NCBI GenBank assembly: GCA_033980235.1
Contig: CM067070.1
Coordinates: 29,873,894 to 29,937,893, forward strand
Source: Diadema setosum
Taxonomy: Eukaryota > Echinodermata > Echinoidea > Diadematoida > Diadematidae
Length of the DNA stretch: 64,000 nucleotides
Direction: 5' to 3'
Part shown: piece after piece, positions 1 through 10,730 of the stretch
How positions within the stretch are numbered: position 1 is the stretch's first letter
How the letters are laid out: the number at the start of each line of letters is the position of its first letter
Notes under the pieces: model-generated
The model's input: the letters and a program-made list of their open reading frames with translations, nothing else
Told to the model about the DNA's origin: nothing
Databases searched by the model: none
Translations under genes and position numbers: made by a program

Positions 1-480
1 TAAAAAAAAAATGATGGTTATATAACCATGACTTTAACAGTGGTTTAACGAAAGTGTGAAAACAACGGCTTTAAACAATCGTTAAAATTACATTTTAGCA
101 AGGAAAACGATGGTCATAGCTACACCAGGATTTGAACCATTTTTTTATCATAGTGTGCAAAGGATGGTTATGAAACATTAATTGGTTCTACGAATCGTGG
201 TTTCATGATAGTGAAGAGGCGGTTAAAAAGCCATGATTTTCACCATGGTTGTATGATAGCTCATAAGAACAGTGGTTGTAAAACCGTAGTTTAACTTTTG
301 TTTACCCACGGTTGAAAAAGCGGTCATTTTAACAATGGTTTCAACCGTGGTTTCTTGATCAGATAGTGGCGCAGAAAAACCATATTCTAGAATTTCTAAC
401 CATGGAACCTTGTATGATAGCATAAGAACAGTGGTTATTAAACCATGGTTAACTTTTGTTTTACCAAAGTTTAAACCACG
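1..480. repeat. Degenerate AACCATGG-rich repeat
   Basis: The stretch is built from variants of AAACCATGGTT and its neighbours. Two alignable blocks, about 243-306 and 405-468, share the order CATGGTT, TGTATGATAG, CATAAGAACAGTGGTT and AACTTTTGTTTACC, which gives a period near 160 bases. No open frame of note survives. The left side is cut by the window edge. Confidence 0.5.
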
Positions 481-919
481 TGCACTATAATTATCGAATG
501 ATGTCGATCACAAAAATCAGTATGAAAACTCATACTTTGATGTCCGCAATGCCAATGCAAGTCATGACGGACATTCATCTATAAACGCAACCACCCGTTT
601 GGCTTCAACAGGTGTTATATGTAACTTAAAGAAACAGTAGTCCTACCATTGCAAACAAAAAGCTGCTTCACTTGGTTGATTTACAACATTCCTAAAATAC
701 AACATCTATTCACTACGAAATAAAGCACGTAAAAACCTTAAATGGATTACATAGGGCCTACTCGTGAAAAAAAAAATAAAAAACAGGTAGTAACCCATTG
801 CTGCCCGTTCGTTCCCTGTAGCTTTGACGTGTACACACAATAAAAAAACTATATGAATGCAATCGGCGTGTAGTAATTGCGTACGATGGATGGGAGATCC
901 GGGTTGCGTTTTTTTTAAC
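481..919. other. Intergenic, no gene seen
   Basis: No splice-bounded reading frame, RNA gene or clear repeat is visible. A poly-T run directly precedes the transposon that starts at 920. Confidence 0.4.
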
Positions 920-1135
920 GACGGCACAGATTGGGGCATGGCGCGTGTTAAACCTATGGGAAAAACGTTTGGTTAGGGTTTTTGGTTATGGTTATGGTTA
1001 GGGTTAGGGTTAGGGTTATAGGGTTGGGGTTAGGGTTAGGGTTAGGGTTTGATGGTTAGGGTTAGGATTAGGATTAGGGTTAGGTTTAGGGATAGGGTCC
1101 CCGATAGATTTTTAGTTTCCCCATTCTGTGCCGTC
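920..1135. mobile_element. Short inverted-repeat element carrying TTAGGG repeats, copy 1
   Basis: The element is 216 bases long. Its left end reads GACGGCACAGATTGGGG, and the right end is the reverse complement of this with one mismatch. The interior is mostly TTAGGG and variants such as TTAGGA, TTATGG and TTTAGGG. A second copy with a perfect 17-base terminal inverted repeat lies at 49697-49904 and shares the same internal order, including GGCGCGTGTTAAACC near the left end and GGGTCCCCGATAG near the right. Having two copies with the same borders at unrelated sites argues for transposition, not for a chromosome end. No coding capacity is present, so it would be nonautonomous. The target duplication is unclear because both sides run into A/T tracts. 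Confidence 0.75.
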
Positions 1136-1848
1136 TAATAACGTTCGTACCAAAGATCACAACAAACATATTTTTGAAAATATATGGAGCATAAAAAATA
1201 GTGACACATAGAACAAAAAATTAATTTGCAAAAAAAAAAAAGTTTTAAACATATATTTTCTTTTTATTTAAAACCAAAATATTTAATGATTAAAAGTTTT
1301 CTTGATAATAATGTAACATAAGAGGTCATGTGCGTGTTGTTGCTGTTGTCGCTGATTGAACCTTACGTGTATAATGTACTGCTGAACCGTTAGACCGCGA
1401 CCGCTCAAAAAACACACACACGATACGATTCGCTGTTCATTGCAAACGCTCGTGATGATCTCTGAGTCAAACATCTCGACGTACGAACCATCTGATATTT
1501 TGAGAAATGGCTAGCAAACGGCCCCTAAAAAAAAAAGAGAACTTCTCCTTTGGGATTCTTCGAGGAAGGTTGGTCAACATAACTTTTAATACATTATTAG
1601 TAGACCTAATCTTGTTAGCTAAAATAATTACCAGCGAGATTTGCATTGATTGTCTCGACCGACCCGGGGCCGGCAGCGGCCCTGCTTTGAGCTGTGCAAA
1701 TTTCGCATGATCGTATAATTGTGAGCTGATGGGGATAACCAGTTAGACTGTTCTGTATCTAAGAGTGAGAGTGTGACTGAGTCAGTGAGTGTGAGAGTAT
1801 GACATGAGAGCTCAAGAGTTTAGAATGAGTTGTTCTAACTCAGCTACT
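1136..1848. other. Intergenic with a weak possible first exon
   Basis: A plus-strand frame of 67 codons from 1507 begins MASKRPLKKKENFSFGILRG, which has a plausible N-terminal composition and is followed by a GT at the AAG|GTTGG site. There is no second exon in phase and no homology that I recognise, so it is not called as a gene. The rest is AT-rich, with nothing else seen. Confidence 0.3.
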
Positions 1849-1865
1849 GCACACAGAGAAATTGC

Positions 1866-2480
1866 GGTTCTAATTTGCACCCTAGAGGGTGCATATCGTT
1901 GTAACACCAGCGGCTCCATTTAGGGTTCTATTTTTTGGGGTGCTTATTTAGCACCCTATATTTAACACCATATATGGTGCATATTTGCACCCCTCCATTG
2001 GGTTCCCTTTCTGCACCCAATAGGGTTCATATCGTTGTAACACCAGCAGCTCCATTTAGGGTTCTATTTTTGGGGTGCTTATTTAGCACCCTATATTTAA
2101 CACCATATGTGGTGCATATTTGCACCCCTCCATTGGGTTCCCTTTCTGCACCCCATAGGGTGAACAAAAATTCAGGTGCAAATTTGCACCCTTTTTGGTT
2201 CATATCGTTGTAACACCAGCGGCTCCATTTAGGGTTCTATTTTTGGGGGGTTCTTATTTGGCACCCTATACTCAACACCCTAAAAGGTGCAAATATAGAC
2301 CTCTATACAGGGTTCCTCTTCTGCACCTCATACCTGCACCCATTATGGTTCATATTGTTATTGTTTTAATTTTGCACCCTATGGGGTGATAAAGTCACCG
2401 CAATATAGGATGCAATACAATTTGCACACGTCTCTATAAAAATATATAGGGTTACCTTTCTGCACCCCATATGGTGAAAA
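1866..2480. repeat. TGCACCC/AGGGTGC repeat block
   Basis: The block is dense in TGCACCC, AGGGTTC and their complements. It contains three tandem units that begin CATATCGTTGTAACACCAGC at about 1892, 2029 and 2201. The first word after the left border is the palindrome TGCACCCTAGAGGGTGCA. A related block in the opposite sense lies at 7735-7870. The two may be subterminal ends of one element; see the findings. Confidence 0.6.
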
Positions 2481-2514
2481 TTATAACCTTTTTGTTAAAA
2501 CCAAAATAATTATA

Positions 2515-2597
2515 TACTGGATGCCTTCACTGACTTCACAAACAATTACCTAAGGTCTACTGGATGCCTTCACTGACTTCACAATTACCTAAGGTAA
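2515..2597 (+). repeat. Two-copy 43-base tandem repeat
   Basis: The words TACTGGATGCCTTCACTGAC and ACAATTACCTAAGGT occur twice, 43 bases apart, with a three-base difference in the second copy. The unit is noncoding. Confidence 0.7.
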
Positions 2598-4104
2598 CAC
2601 TCCAGACATGAAGCAAAATAGCATGCATACAGTAGATTTACACACAGTTTCTCAGTCAATTAAATCCACAATCTTTCGAAAACTGAAGTCAGAGACTTCA
2701 ATTCAACAACAAATAGAACATAAACATGATGAACACAGTGCATACTTACATATAAATTATTAACATGTTAATATATGTCTCATGGAAGAGGGACAAGTTA
2801 ACAGCGATTTTCTTTTTCATGGTTTACTTTAAAGTGAACATGAAATATACATTTTATTTCTACAAATTCTAAGACGAGATGCATATTTTGTCATAAAAAT
2901 GGCAATGTAAATCAAAAATGTATGAAATTTGGTCAGTACATTGAATAAGAAAAATAATATTCGTTCTTTCCATCACATGATTACTTTTTCTTCTTTTAAA
3001 GGAAGTTACCACATTGACAAAAAACACTAATTCTTTTTATTCCAAAAATCCCTAAAGCTTGCGCAGAGTAATAGTAAACTATGTGACAAATATCTTTCAC
3101 ATTGTCCTTCTACTTCTACAATGGATCATAGATATGCACCTTGAATTTACCGGTACATCTTACGGTAATCAAAAGCACCTTTATGACGGTCTTAGACATT
3201 AACAGCGATATGTCAACTCTGATTTCTGGTACATAAGTTATTGCCAAAACAATGAAGGGTATGGCAAAGTTCTGTCATATATATTTGAAACTCACTACTT
3301 GTACTGACATATTCCATCCAATTCCAAGCTTGAGAGCTTGCAAATGTGCCCCATTATACAATTAGTATACACGTGTACTTCACATTTTGTTTTTCATATA
3401 ATTACACCAATGATAAGAAAGGTGAAAAAAAGAATTAAAAAATGAAGAATGCACATCTAAATCTGGTTACTTTTTTTATGCACTCAGCTAAAGATATGTC
3501 CCAGTCTTAAATCTTGGGCAGGATAGCACATCTGAAAACAGTTTTCATTGCATCAAATTAACATTAACAATTCCACAGAAAATGTTAACTCGAAAAGGGA
3601 AAATAAGGTTAACCAATCAGTGGTATTACAAACTGGACATAAAGAGGAAGGAATATGTCTTGTGAGACAAGTTTAAAAACAAATCTTTTGATACATAGCG
3701 TGTTTTTTTTTCAAGCGATGTAAACAAGAAGCACATTGTACTCAGTAGACCATAAATATAATTACACAATGTATGCAGTTTAGCCCCAACATTCAAAATA
3801 TTGTAAAGAGCAGTCGATTTTTCACATTCATAAAGCAGGTATTGGTATTGGCACCATCACAAGCATCATGATCAGGAGCAAAATATATTATTATTACTAT
3901 TATTATTATTACCATCATTATTATCATTATTACTATTACCATCAATATTTTACAGAGATTTATGATCATGCATGAGAAATACCTCAAGTGTTGATGTTAC
4001 AGTCTCACAACTCTTCCAATCATGTTAACACTTAATTTTCACCAAACCTCACACAAATATATCAGCACTTTATACAACCTACTTAAAGAAAGCTTAAAAT
4101 TATA
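2598..4104. other. AT-rich intergenic DNA with ATT microsatellite
   Basis: No gene is visible on either strand. An imperfect ATT/ATC trinucleotide tract lies at about 3888-3950 and accounts for the Ile/Met-rich open frame there. It could be a 3' untranslated or intronic region of a minus-strand gene (see the candidate exons at 6157-6378 and 8069-8171), but nothing shows this directly. Confidence 0.35.
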
Positions 4105-4960
4105 ATCAGAGTTAGAGGGCAAGTCCCCCTTCATATAGACCTACATGTGGATTGAGTGAATGCGCTGCAATAAGCCAGTCCGGAGATTGCTCATGTGCAC
4201 AAAGGTACAAATGACCTTTCATTTTTCTCAGTTGGTTAGGCACTTCACTCAATTCAAAGTGACATAATGCAGCAGCTTGCCCACCATAGCCATTTATGGA
4301 ACTCATATTCAAACAAAGAATGAACCTAACCAGTGTGGATGAAGTGACCAGTATGGTTCGTCAATCAACACTTAGGGAATCATCTATTTTATCAAGTGCT
4401 GTTTTGAATATGTTAACAAACTTTTTTTGTGTGTTAACATTGCCAAATACCAGGCTTGCTGTCAAGTGGACGTACTGGCAGGCACCATTTATAAGGATTC
4501 CATGAATAATCCTACCATTACAGATGCTTATCTCAGTAAAATAAAAAAAAAAAACAACCTGTCTCTCGGTACAAATAACCTTTTTTTCGCACATGCTCAA
4601 ACTGGTACCCCGAACTGGCTTAAACGATTAGAACACATCAGTAAAAAAAATTGAGAAGCGGACATTCAATTCAAAAGTTAATAATCTTTAAATCATTTGT
4701 GCAGTCGCATGCTTAGAACAGTTCAAGGAAAACCTAAAGAGAATTTCACATTTTTTTTTCTTTTAGGAAAAATATGCACATTTCCTCGACAAGTCACTGA
4801 CGTAAGGGCAATGATAATAGTTTCTGCCTTCTTAAAGAGTGAAGTCCAGTGTTCTTTTATATGCAAAAAAAGTAGATATGATATGTTGATTTTTCTCAGG
4901 TTTTGGAACAAACTCTATTTTTCAATCCTTATATTATACATAAAGGGTTTGTGAGAAAAT
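4105..4960. mobile_element. Decayed inverted-repeat elements, nested
   Basis: The outer parts (4109-4165 and about 4727-4905) align loosely with the two halves of the TTAA-flanked element at 25417-25966: the left with GGCAAGT..CCTTCATA..GGATTGAG..AATG, the right with AAAGAGAATTTCAC and a region ending TTGATTTTTCT. Inside lies a second foldback. A stretch near 4160-4230 containing TAAGCCAGTCCGGAG and CTCATGTGCA is matched in inverted sense near 4565-4625. Both copies are strongly diverged, and the frames of 60-85 codons here are by-products. Confidence 0.45.
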
Positions 4961-5695
4961 CATGCTTTTGTCAAGTGTCACAAAGCTACTCCACTTATGA
5001 CATTGCATTGCCAAAGATTGCCCAAAATTGACAAACATTGTGTGGCTGTCTACTACAAAAAACAGCAGGCGACTTATTATTTTTTTTTGTTCCCTACTTA
5101 AACAATCAATTCAAACTGAGGCTATCAATGGTGAAGAAATATCTAAAATATGAACAATACAAACTAACCCCATGTAGTATGAAATATAATGGAAAGCATA
5201 CTGTGAGTATTTTATATCCATTAGCAGATTCATATTTTCATCCATAATCCACCCTCCCCCCCCCAAAAAAAAAAGAAGATAAAAGTGAATAGAAGTCAAG
5301 TTCTCTTAAGTTCGTTCTCTTGTATTTTTCTATTATACATTTCTTTAGAGTATTCTTGTAAGTATTCAAGGCCAGTGCATTCTAAGAAAGGGAATAACCT
5401 GAGAACAGTTTAAAAGACAGAATAAATAGTTATCATTATCTATAAAATTAAACATTTTCACATATATTTCGCAAAAGAAAAAATGCTAATCTTCATTTCA
5501 TGGAGTGGCTTCATGCTCACCCTCGGCTAAAAACAGGGAGTTGATTACTTTCTGGATTAAAATGGAAAGATGTTTCTAGAGCCGTGGTGTTTAGCAATTC
5601 TAATGGGGGGGGGGGGGGGAGGGGGGAGATTCAATGTGACCCGTCTCAAATTTTATATGGTTTAAACATACATGACATATTATAGGAGTCTCATT
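4961..5695. other. Intergenic with poly-G tract
   Basis: No gene is visible. A G-run with a single A interruption lies at about 5605-5627, and C/A homopolymers lie at about 5250-5275. Such tracts are assembly-error prone. Confidence 0.4.
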
Positions 5696-5880
5696 ATTAT
5701 GCCTCCGCCCTGAATGGTGCTGGAGGCATAAATGTTTTCAGGTTGCCTGTCTGTCTCCCGGTCTGTACGGATGTATCTACGGAAAAATTGATGGGCTTTC
5801 ATCAAACCTGGTTCAGGGATACTACATGATGCTGATGATCTTATTGGCTTTTGGACTATATCTGCTAAAAAGTCAAAGAA
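5696..5880 (+). repeat. TGCCTCCGCC-type dispersed repeat
   Basis: The segment starts ATTATGCCTCCGCC, followed by TGGTGCTGGAGGCATAAATG and then a CTGTCTGTCTCCCGGTCTGT tract. From memory this arrangement is a widespread repeat head in marine invertebrate genomes; I could not check this. Its right border is not clear. Confidence 0.4.
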
Positions 5881-6156
5881 AATTTGAAAATAACTTTTTT
5901 GCTACTTCTCTAGTCAGGGAAATCGGTGTACTCGTGTGTACTGGTTGGTTGGCGCATTCAGTTGGGTACAGCAAGGTTTCATCCTCTGCTTTCACAGGAA
6001 AGCCGACTCCCAACTTCTTGTTCTCTCGTAGTCAAGGTATATCTGCTCCTCTGTTTCAGCAACCTGCAGCTTGGTCTCATAGCTAATCTCATCTTACGCT
6101 GCATAATTCAAAACTCCTCGAGCTATAGTTTTTGATGCGTTTCTATAGCAGCTGCT

Positions 6157-6378
6157 TCAGCTGCCAAATAGTATGCCCTTCAGGCCATCACTCTCAGAAG
6201 AACTGGCATGGCTTCCACACTGACTCAACGAGGAACCAGGATTGACATCCTGAACATCTTCCATCTCCAGCTCTGGCATCCTATATGGCTCACCAGTCTC
6301 TCGAGGTTGACCTGCATCACTCATCTTGAAGACCATTATTGAACTTGATGCATAGTGAACTCGATGATAAATAATCAA
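6157..6378 (-). CDS. Possible last coding exon, unknown protein
   Basis: A minus-strand frame runs to a stop at 6157. From the third methionine (about 6324) it reads MSDAGQPRETGE, continuing through an acidic, Pro/Glu/Met-rich part and a serine cluster (ASSSESDG) to the end GILFGS. The composition, with many D, E, S and P and few rare residues, looks like disordered protein, unlike neighbouring chance frames. Possible splice acceptors lie just upstream in the minus sense (after TTCAAG or GATGCAG), but none has a strong pyrimidine tract. It could join the minus-strand exon candidate at 8069-8171, which has a similar acidic composition. I do not recognise the family. It could also be a chance frame. 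Confidence 0.3.
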   Translation of the reverse strand: MIIYHRVHYASSSIMVFKMSDAGQPRETGEPYRMPELEMEDVQDVNPGSSLSQCGSHASSSESDGLKGILFGS

Positions 6379-6975
6379 TCAAACACAGGTCCCTTTGGCC
6401 CAGTATGAGACCAAGCTAACACCATGCATCAGCATGGATCACCAAGGTTCAACCTGTAATTGAATAAAACAAAGTTCAACATACAATCAATTTTGGAATA
6501 GGCCTACATGTATCTACCTGCTAAAGTATGGGATCAAGTGGTTGTACTTCTGAAGTGATTTACCGTTTACATTACATACCTTGTTTGTGTGACTTATTTT
6601 ATGTCATGTCTAGGACATGCAACTTCTCCAGTAGATATTATCTAAATTCACATATCGTGTATCATTGCTTATGCTCTGTGACTATGGCATTGATAATTTA
6701 TAACACACATTCTAGTTTCATTGATAGACAACAAGGAGTTGAGGCCAACACAAATTTTCTGACTTCAATCTTCATACATGTCTTAAATTCTCCTAAATGA
6801 ACCAGGAACACTATTTTTCTTCATTAGGCACATCATACATGCCTACATCGTTCTTTCTGTCAACTTCACAGAAACCAATATCCAACTGAGCCTCAACTCG
6901 GCTCAAACGTAATAATTCCCATTAACGAAAATGATGCGACTATATCCGGTCACCTATTTACGTACGTACCTTGGT
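6379..6975. other. Intergenic or intronic, nothing seen
   Basis: No repeat, RNA gene or exon with both splice sites is visible. It would be intron if the two flanking minus-strand candidates belong to one gene. Confidence 0.3.
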
Positions 6976-7040
6976 AACTGCGTCCAGCAGCTTCATACGC
7001 ATAGCGTAATTACGCTAAGCGTATGGGGCTGTTGGTCGTA
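6976..7040. repeat. Palindromic short element
   Basis: An imperfect palindrome centred near 7009 pairs GCATAGCGTAA with TTACGCTAAGC. Farther out, ACCTTGGTAACT pairs with AGTTAGTACCTTGG. It resembles the small foldback units at 11842-11899 and near 50045-50112 in size and use of GCGTA words. Confidence 0.5.
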
Positions 7041-7734
7041 GTTAGTACCTTGGTTGAGGCTTTCCGTATTACCGTGCACTTTCATTGACTTATTCGCTAT
7101 GCTTTACTATAGGTATGATCGCACTTCTGAAATGTTAGTACACATGTACCTCGATACAACTCTTTCGCATCAGTTTTCACCACTCAGCATTCTATGAGCA
7201 TAATTCACACATATCATCATCGATTACTGTGAAATATTTTCAACGGAATTACAGTACAATTATCTACTCACAACGTTTGGCTCATCAAAAAGATTAATTC
7301 ATTACCCCAACCTCACGATCGTCTGTCCATTCCAAACGAGGAACTTCAGTAGTATGCACGTACGTATACCGCGCGACTTACGGCGTGGCGTGCGCATGCA
7401 ATTTTAGCTTTGCCATTGACCAAGTGCTCAACGGTCCACGCGTGCACGTATAATACGTGTACTTGTACTCGTTTGCTTGCTCTCTATGATAACGTCATTG
7501 AAATGATATTCTTGATCCCGGTGCGAGAAGAAAAAACAAATGTTTCATTCAAGTAGTAATTTTTTGAGTACAGTATTACTGATGACACTGTTACTCTTTA
7601 ACAACGTGTGGTTATATTTTCAAATAAAAATATACGATAATATCCAAAAATTGTGTGGCATTTTAAGCAAACACCATTCAACACCCACATGTCAGCTTTC
7701 GGGAAAGACTATGGAATGGTTCCAAATTCGAACC
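7041..7734. other. Intergenic with CpG-rich patch
   Basis: The stretch 7340-7460 is richer in CpG than its surroundings and holds ACGCGTGC-type words. It could be a promoter region, but no transcript start can be supported. No gene is seen. Confidence 0.3.
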
Positions 7735-7870
7735 CTTAAGACTTGGCTCCCTTTAGGGTTCGGATTTGCACCCCTACATCCATCCCGAACCTTATAAGGT
7801 GCCACTTAGTTAGATTTGCTCGTAGGGTGAAAATAAGAACCCTAATAGAACCCTAATTTCTCTGTGTGTG
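7735..7870 (-). repeat. AGGGTTC/TGCACCC repeat block, inverted partner
   Basis: The block has the words TTTAGGGTTCGGATTTGCACCC and AACCCTAATAGAACCCTAAT and ends AATTTCTCTGTGTG. That ending is the inverse of ACACAGAGAAATT, which begins the block at 1849-1866. Flanks TACTG occur on the outer side of both. The blocks may be the ends of one 6-kb element or two independent small elements. Confidence 0.5.
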
Positions 7871-8068
7871 TACTGAACTGTTAGTGCTACTGACCGTTAC
7901 TGTATCACGTAAATTCTAGAAGACGGTAGGCCTATACACTACATGGTAACTGTCTAGTTGTTATACACAACCCAGTCGCTGTAGTAGCGACAACCTGTAA
8001 TTTATCCGCACAGCACAGCGTACTCCGTTAACAGTTAACGTTAGGCCTAATGTTAGGCATAGGCCTAC

Positions 8069-8171
8069 CTCATATTGGGTGATATCAGGTTCAGTGCAAG
8101 CTACATCATCAAGAACACTACTTTCTACTAGTGGTAACTGCTCCAGTGAATCAAGATCAGTAGAAGCTACG
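8069..8171 (-). CDS. Possible internal coding exon, unknown protein
   Basis: In the minus sense a CCCTTAG acceptor is followed by 103 bases open in one frame, containing STDLDSLEQL and SSVLDDVACTEPDITQYE, and then a GAG|GTAGGC donor. The acidic, Leu/Ser-rich composition looks coding. Just upstream, 8246 to 8197 (minus) has an ATG frame MAEWRPYFAHERSSSRE ending at GGGA|GTAAGC. The gap between that donor and this acceptor is only 25 bases, too short for a normal intron, so the two cannot simply be joined. GCCATT words on the plus strand at 8234-8247 could be promoter sites. The family is not recognised. Confidence 0.3.
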
Positions 8172-8249
8172 CTAAGGGTAAGACACGAGGGCTTACTCCC
8201 GCGAACTAGAACGCTCGTGGGCGAAATACGGACGCCATTCCGCCATTGA

Positions 8250-9640
8250 AAGCAACAGACCGATAGATTGATTAGAGGGCGTATATTACGCGATCATGAT
8301 ATCAGTGCCGTATCACTTGGCCCTCGTATTTCTGTCTCCCTTTCATTTTTCCCTTTTTAGGGGGCATACAGGGGAAGATATGTAGATCTACTGATGTATG
8401 TACTTAGAATCTTGTTTTGTCAAAAAGAAGTATCATTCCTGTCTAACCATGAAATGTATTTGAAAAAAAAAATATCATTTACTTTCCAATCTGCAGGCCC
8501 ACAAAGTTTGAGCTGAAGTAGGTAGTCCAAACCATGTTTCGGAAGGGAGAGAGAAAGAGATAGGTGGCGTTTGTCAGCTCAAACACAAACTTGCTGAGGG
8601 ACTATATAGATAATCTAGACTTACCTCTATAAAATAGTAATTACATTACTTCAAATTTGTTTTAACATATCGACAGAAAATATACTTTCTGTGATATTTT
8701 GAGGTCTGAAACGCAATTCTACCGCTGTGTGCTTCCTTAAAATGAAGAAAATGAAAGGAAGGTAGGGTTTGCTCCATAGGCTCACGTGTTTAAGAAACTT
8801 GCGGTATTATTACTAAAATGGCTGCCGTTGGGCTCCATGTTGGGCTCCCGCTCCATGGCGTACTACACCCGTTTGCGTGCGAAATCGCGAGAGTATGCCC
8901 TCTTAGCTTCTATACTCTTTGATTGTGTCTCGGCACTAACTTTAGCACTGGCAGCCACTGGCACTGGCGATAAAACTGAAGTGAACTTGAAGTCCGTAGG
9001 TGTGGTAGGATGATCTCAAAAATATGTCATAAATTTCTGGTTGCTGGTGCTGGGAAAACTTGTGAAAGATTCGTCTGTCCGGAGGAGGAGTCTTTTATTT
9101 TATTTTTTTTTTTGACGTTACTTATGGCTCTCTACCTCCGGACTATGTCTATAGGAGGGGATCCGTAAAGCCAGATGCAGTCTCTGCTCTGTGGAACATA
9201 TCCCCGTCGACGAGATACAGACCAATCTTTCGGTCAAGTGCTGGGCTTGGTGTTGAAATCAAAGAATGTCGTCTGCTGAACCTAGCTCCGCCATTAGTGT
9301 AAGAGTTAGGCCTGTAGCATGTACATTTTATGCTAATGCAATGGTCACCCACGCCACGAAACGTAGGCACTACACAAGCATGTGGCTTCATTAATCTGAG
9401 CCTGGAAGCATAAAATTAACTATTACGTTAGTTGTGTTTTGAAGAATGGTTGAAATTTGGGGCATTTTAATCTGTCTTCCTCACTTTGTGTCTAAAAACT
9501 AAGCAGTCCTGCATCTTTTAATATTCGAGTGTAATCATGCGCCATCACTTTTCGTCGTGCTGCGATTCCAACACCTGTTGCTGGGGATCAATAACTTTGA
9601 TCAGTATCGCTTAGTTAATCCGACCGTCGGTGTTGGAGCT
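8250..9640. other. Intergenic, two weak reading frames
   Basis: A frame at 8786-9013 (plus) and one at 9149-9391 (minus) are open. The minus frame ends in IGLYLVDGDMFHRAETASGF followed by TDPLL and a stop, and is the more protein-like of the two. Neither has a matched splice site pair or recognisable homology, so neither is called. The rest shows nothing. Confidence 0.3.
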
Positions 9641-9652
9641 CAGTTTAAGTCA

Positions 9653-10156
9653 GTCATTTGGGAGCTAGCACTAGCACTGATCTTGAAATCCCCCAATGGC
9701 AAAGGATGCTGTATTTTGTAATTTGTATGTTTATCATTCACCTAACAGATTGTTGTGTGATTTTTCTGGCTAACCTTATTTTTCTTCTCTCAATCATTAA
9801 TAGGTGTATTATTGTTATGTCGTGTGTTTTTTTTTTCCCTCATCAGAATCAAAGATTGATTGTGCAGGTGGCTGATGTGAGAAGGTGTTTCCATAGAAGA
9901 CTTGCAGTCCATAGAAGACTTGAGGTCCATCCATGACCATTGATCGTGCTGTCCACTAGCTTGCTCCTTTCATGGGTACAAGTACATGATGCACATGCAG
10001 TGCTGATTTACATCAATATGTGTACATGGCATCCTCCTGGCTGAATTCTGGTGCAAAGAAGTGGATGATCTGATGTCATGCTTTTTCCCGCTTGACCATG
10101 TCATCAAGGAGAAGATATTCCTTTTTCTTTGTTTCTTTATTTCAACCGAGTATTAG
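9653..10156 (+). repeat. Tandem duplication, copy 1, with exon-like block
   Basis: This roughly 500-base segment is repeated at 10276-10730. Shared landmarks are CAGTCATTTGGGAGC, TTATTTTTCTTCTCTCAATCA (one base differs in copy 2), a pyrimidine tract ending CCTCATCAG|AATCAA, GAAGACTTG..GTCCATCCATGACC, TTTCATGGGTACAAGTACATG and CATCCTCCTGGCTGAATTCT. The pyrimidine-tract/CAG site looks like a splice acceptor in both copies. Downstream, copy 1 has stops in all frames, so any exon is decayed or noncoding. Confidence 0.7.
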
Positions 10157-10265
10157 TATGGTTCATTAGGAATTGGAGCATATCGCTGTAACATACCTAA
10201 ATTCTTGTGCAACATCCTCAAAAACCAGCAGCATGCTATGCGACATTGTAGAATATTTGGGAGTC
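10157..10265 (+). repeat. Dispersed repeat, copy 1
   Basis: It begins AGTATGGTTCATTAGGAATT and contains TTCTTGTGCAACATCCTCAAA and CAGCAGCATGCTATGCG. The same segment recurs at 12793-12900 in the same orientation. The ends are sharp on the left and vague on the right. It separates the two halves of the 9.6-10.7 kb duplication, so it was probably part of the duplicated unit or inserted afterwards. Confidence 0.65.
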
Positions 10266-10275
10266 TTTTATTCCA

Positions 10276-10730
10276 GCAGTCATTTGGGAGCAAGCACAAA
10301 CACCAAACTTTAAATCATCCAATGCTGTATTTTGTATGTTACGTCATTTTCCTGTGTGATTTTTCTGCCTAACCTTATTTTACTTCTCTCAATCATCACT
10401 ATTATCGTTATGTTGTGTTATTCTTTTTTTTCCTCATCAGAATCAATGACTGATTGTGCCAGTGGCCGACACGAGAAGGTTTCTCTATAGAAGACTTGAA
10501 GTCCATCCATGACCATCGATCAGGCTGTCCCCTAGCTAGCTCCTTTCATGGGTACAAGTACATGCAGTGCTGATTTACATCAATACGTGTATGGCATCCT
10601 CCTGGCTGAATTCTGGTGCAGAGAAGTCCATCTACTGATGTCATACTTTCTCCCGCTTTTCCATGTCATCAAGGGTAAGATACTCCTCTTTCTTTCTTTC
10701 TTTGTTTCTTTCTTTTTTCAACCCATTATT
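10276..10730 (+). repeat. Tandem duplication, copy 2, with exon-like block
   Basis: This is the partner of 9653-10156. A plus-strand frame here, containing YGILLAEFWCREVHLLMSYF, is open from the CATGGGTACAAG landmark to beyond a GTCATCAAG|GGTAAG site. The same stretch in copy 1 is interrupted. The pattern fits a duplicated, decayed exon, but the protein is not recognised. Confidence 0.55.

Noticed and set aside
960..1090. Chromosome end or healed break from the TTAGGG tract
   Set aside because: The tract is inside an inverted-repeat element that recurs at 49.7 kb with the same borders.
8197..8246. Coding exon 1 (MAEWRPYFAHERSSSRE) joined to 8069-8171
   Set aside because: The implied intron would be 25 bases, below what normal splicing uses; kept only as a note in the exon entry.
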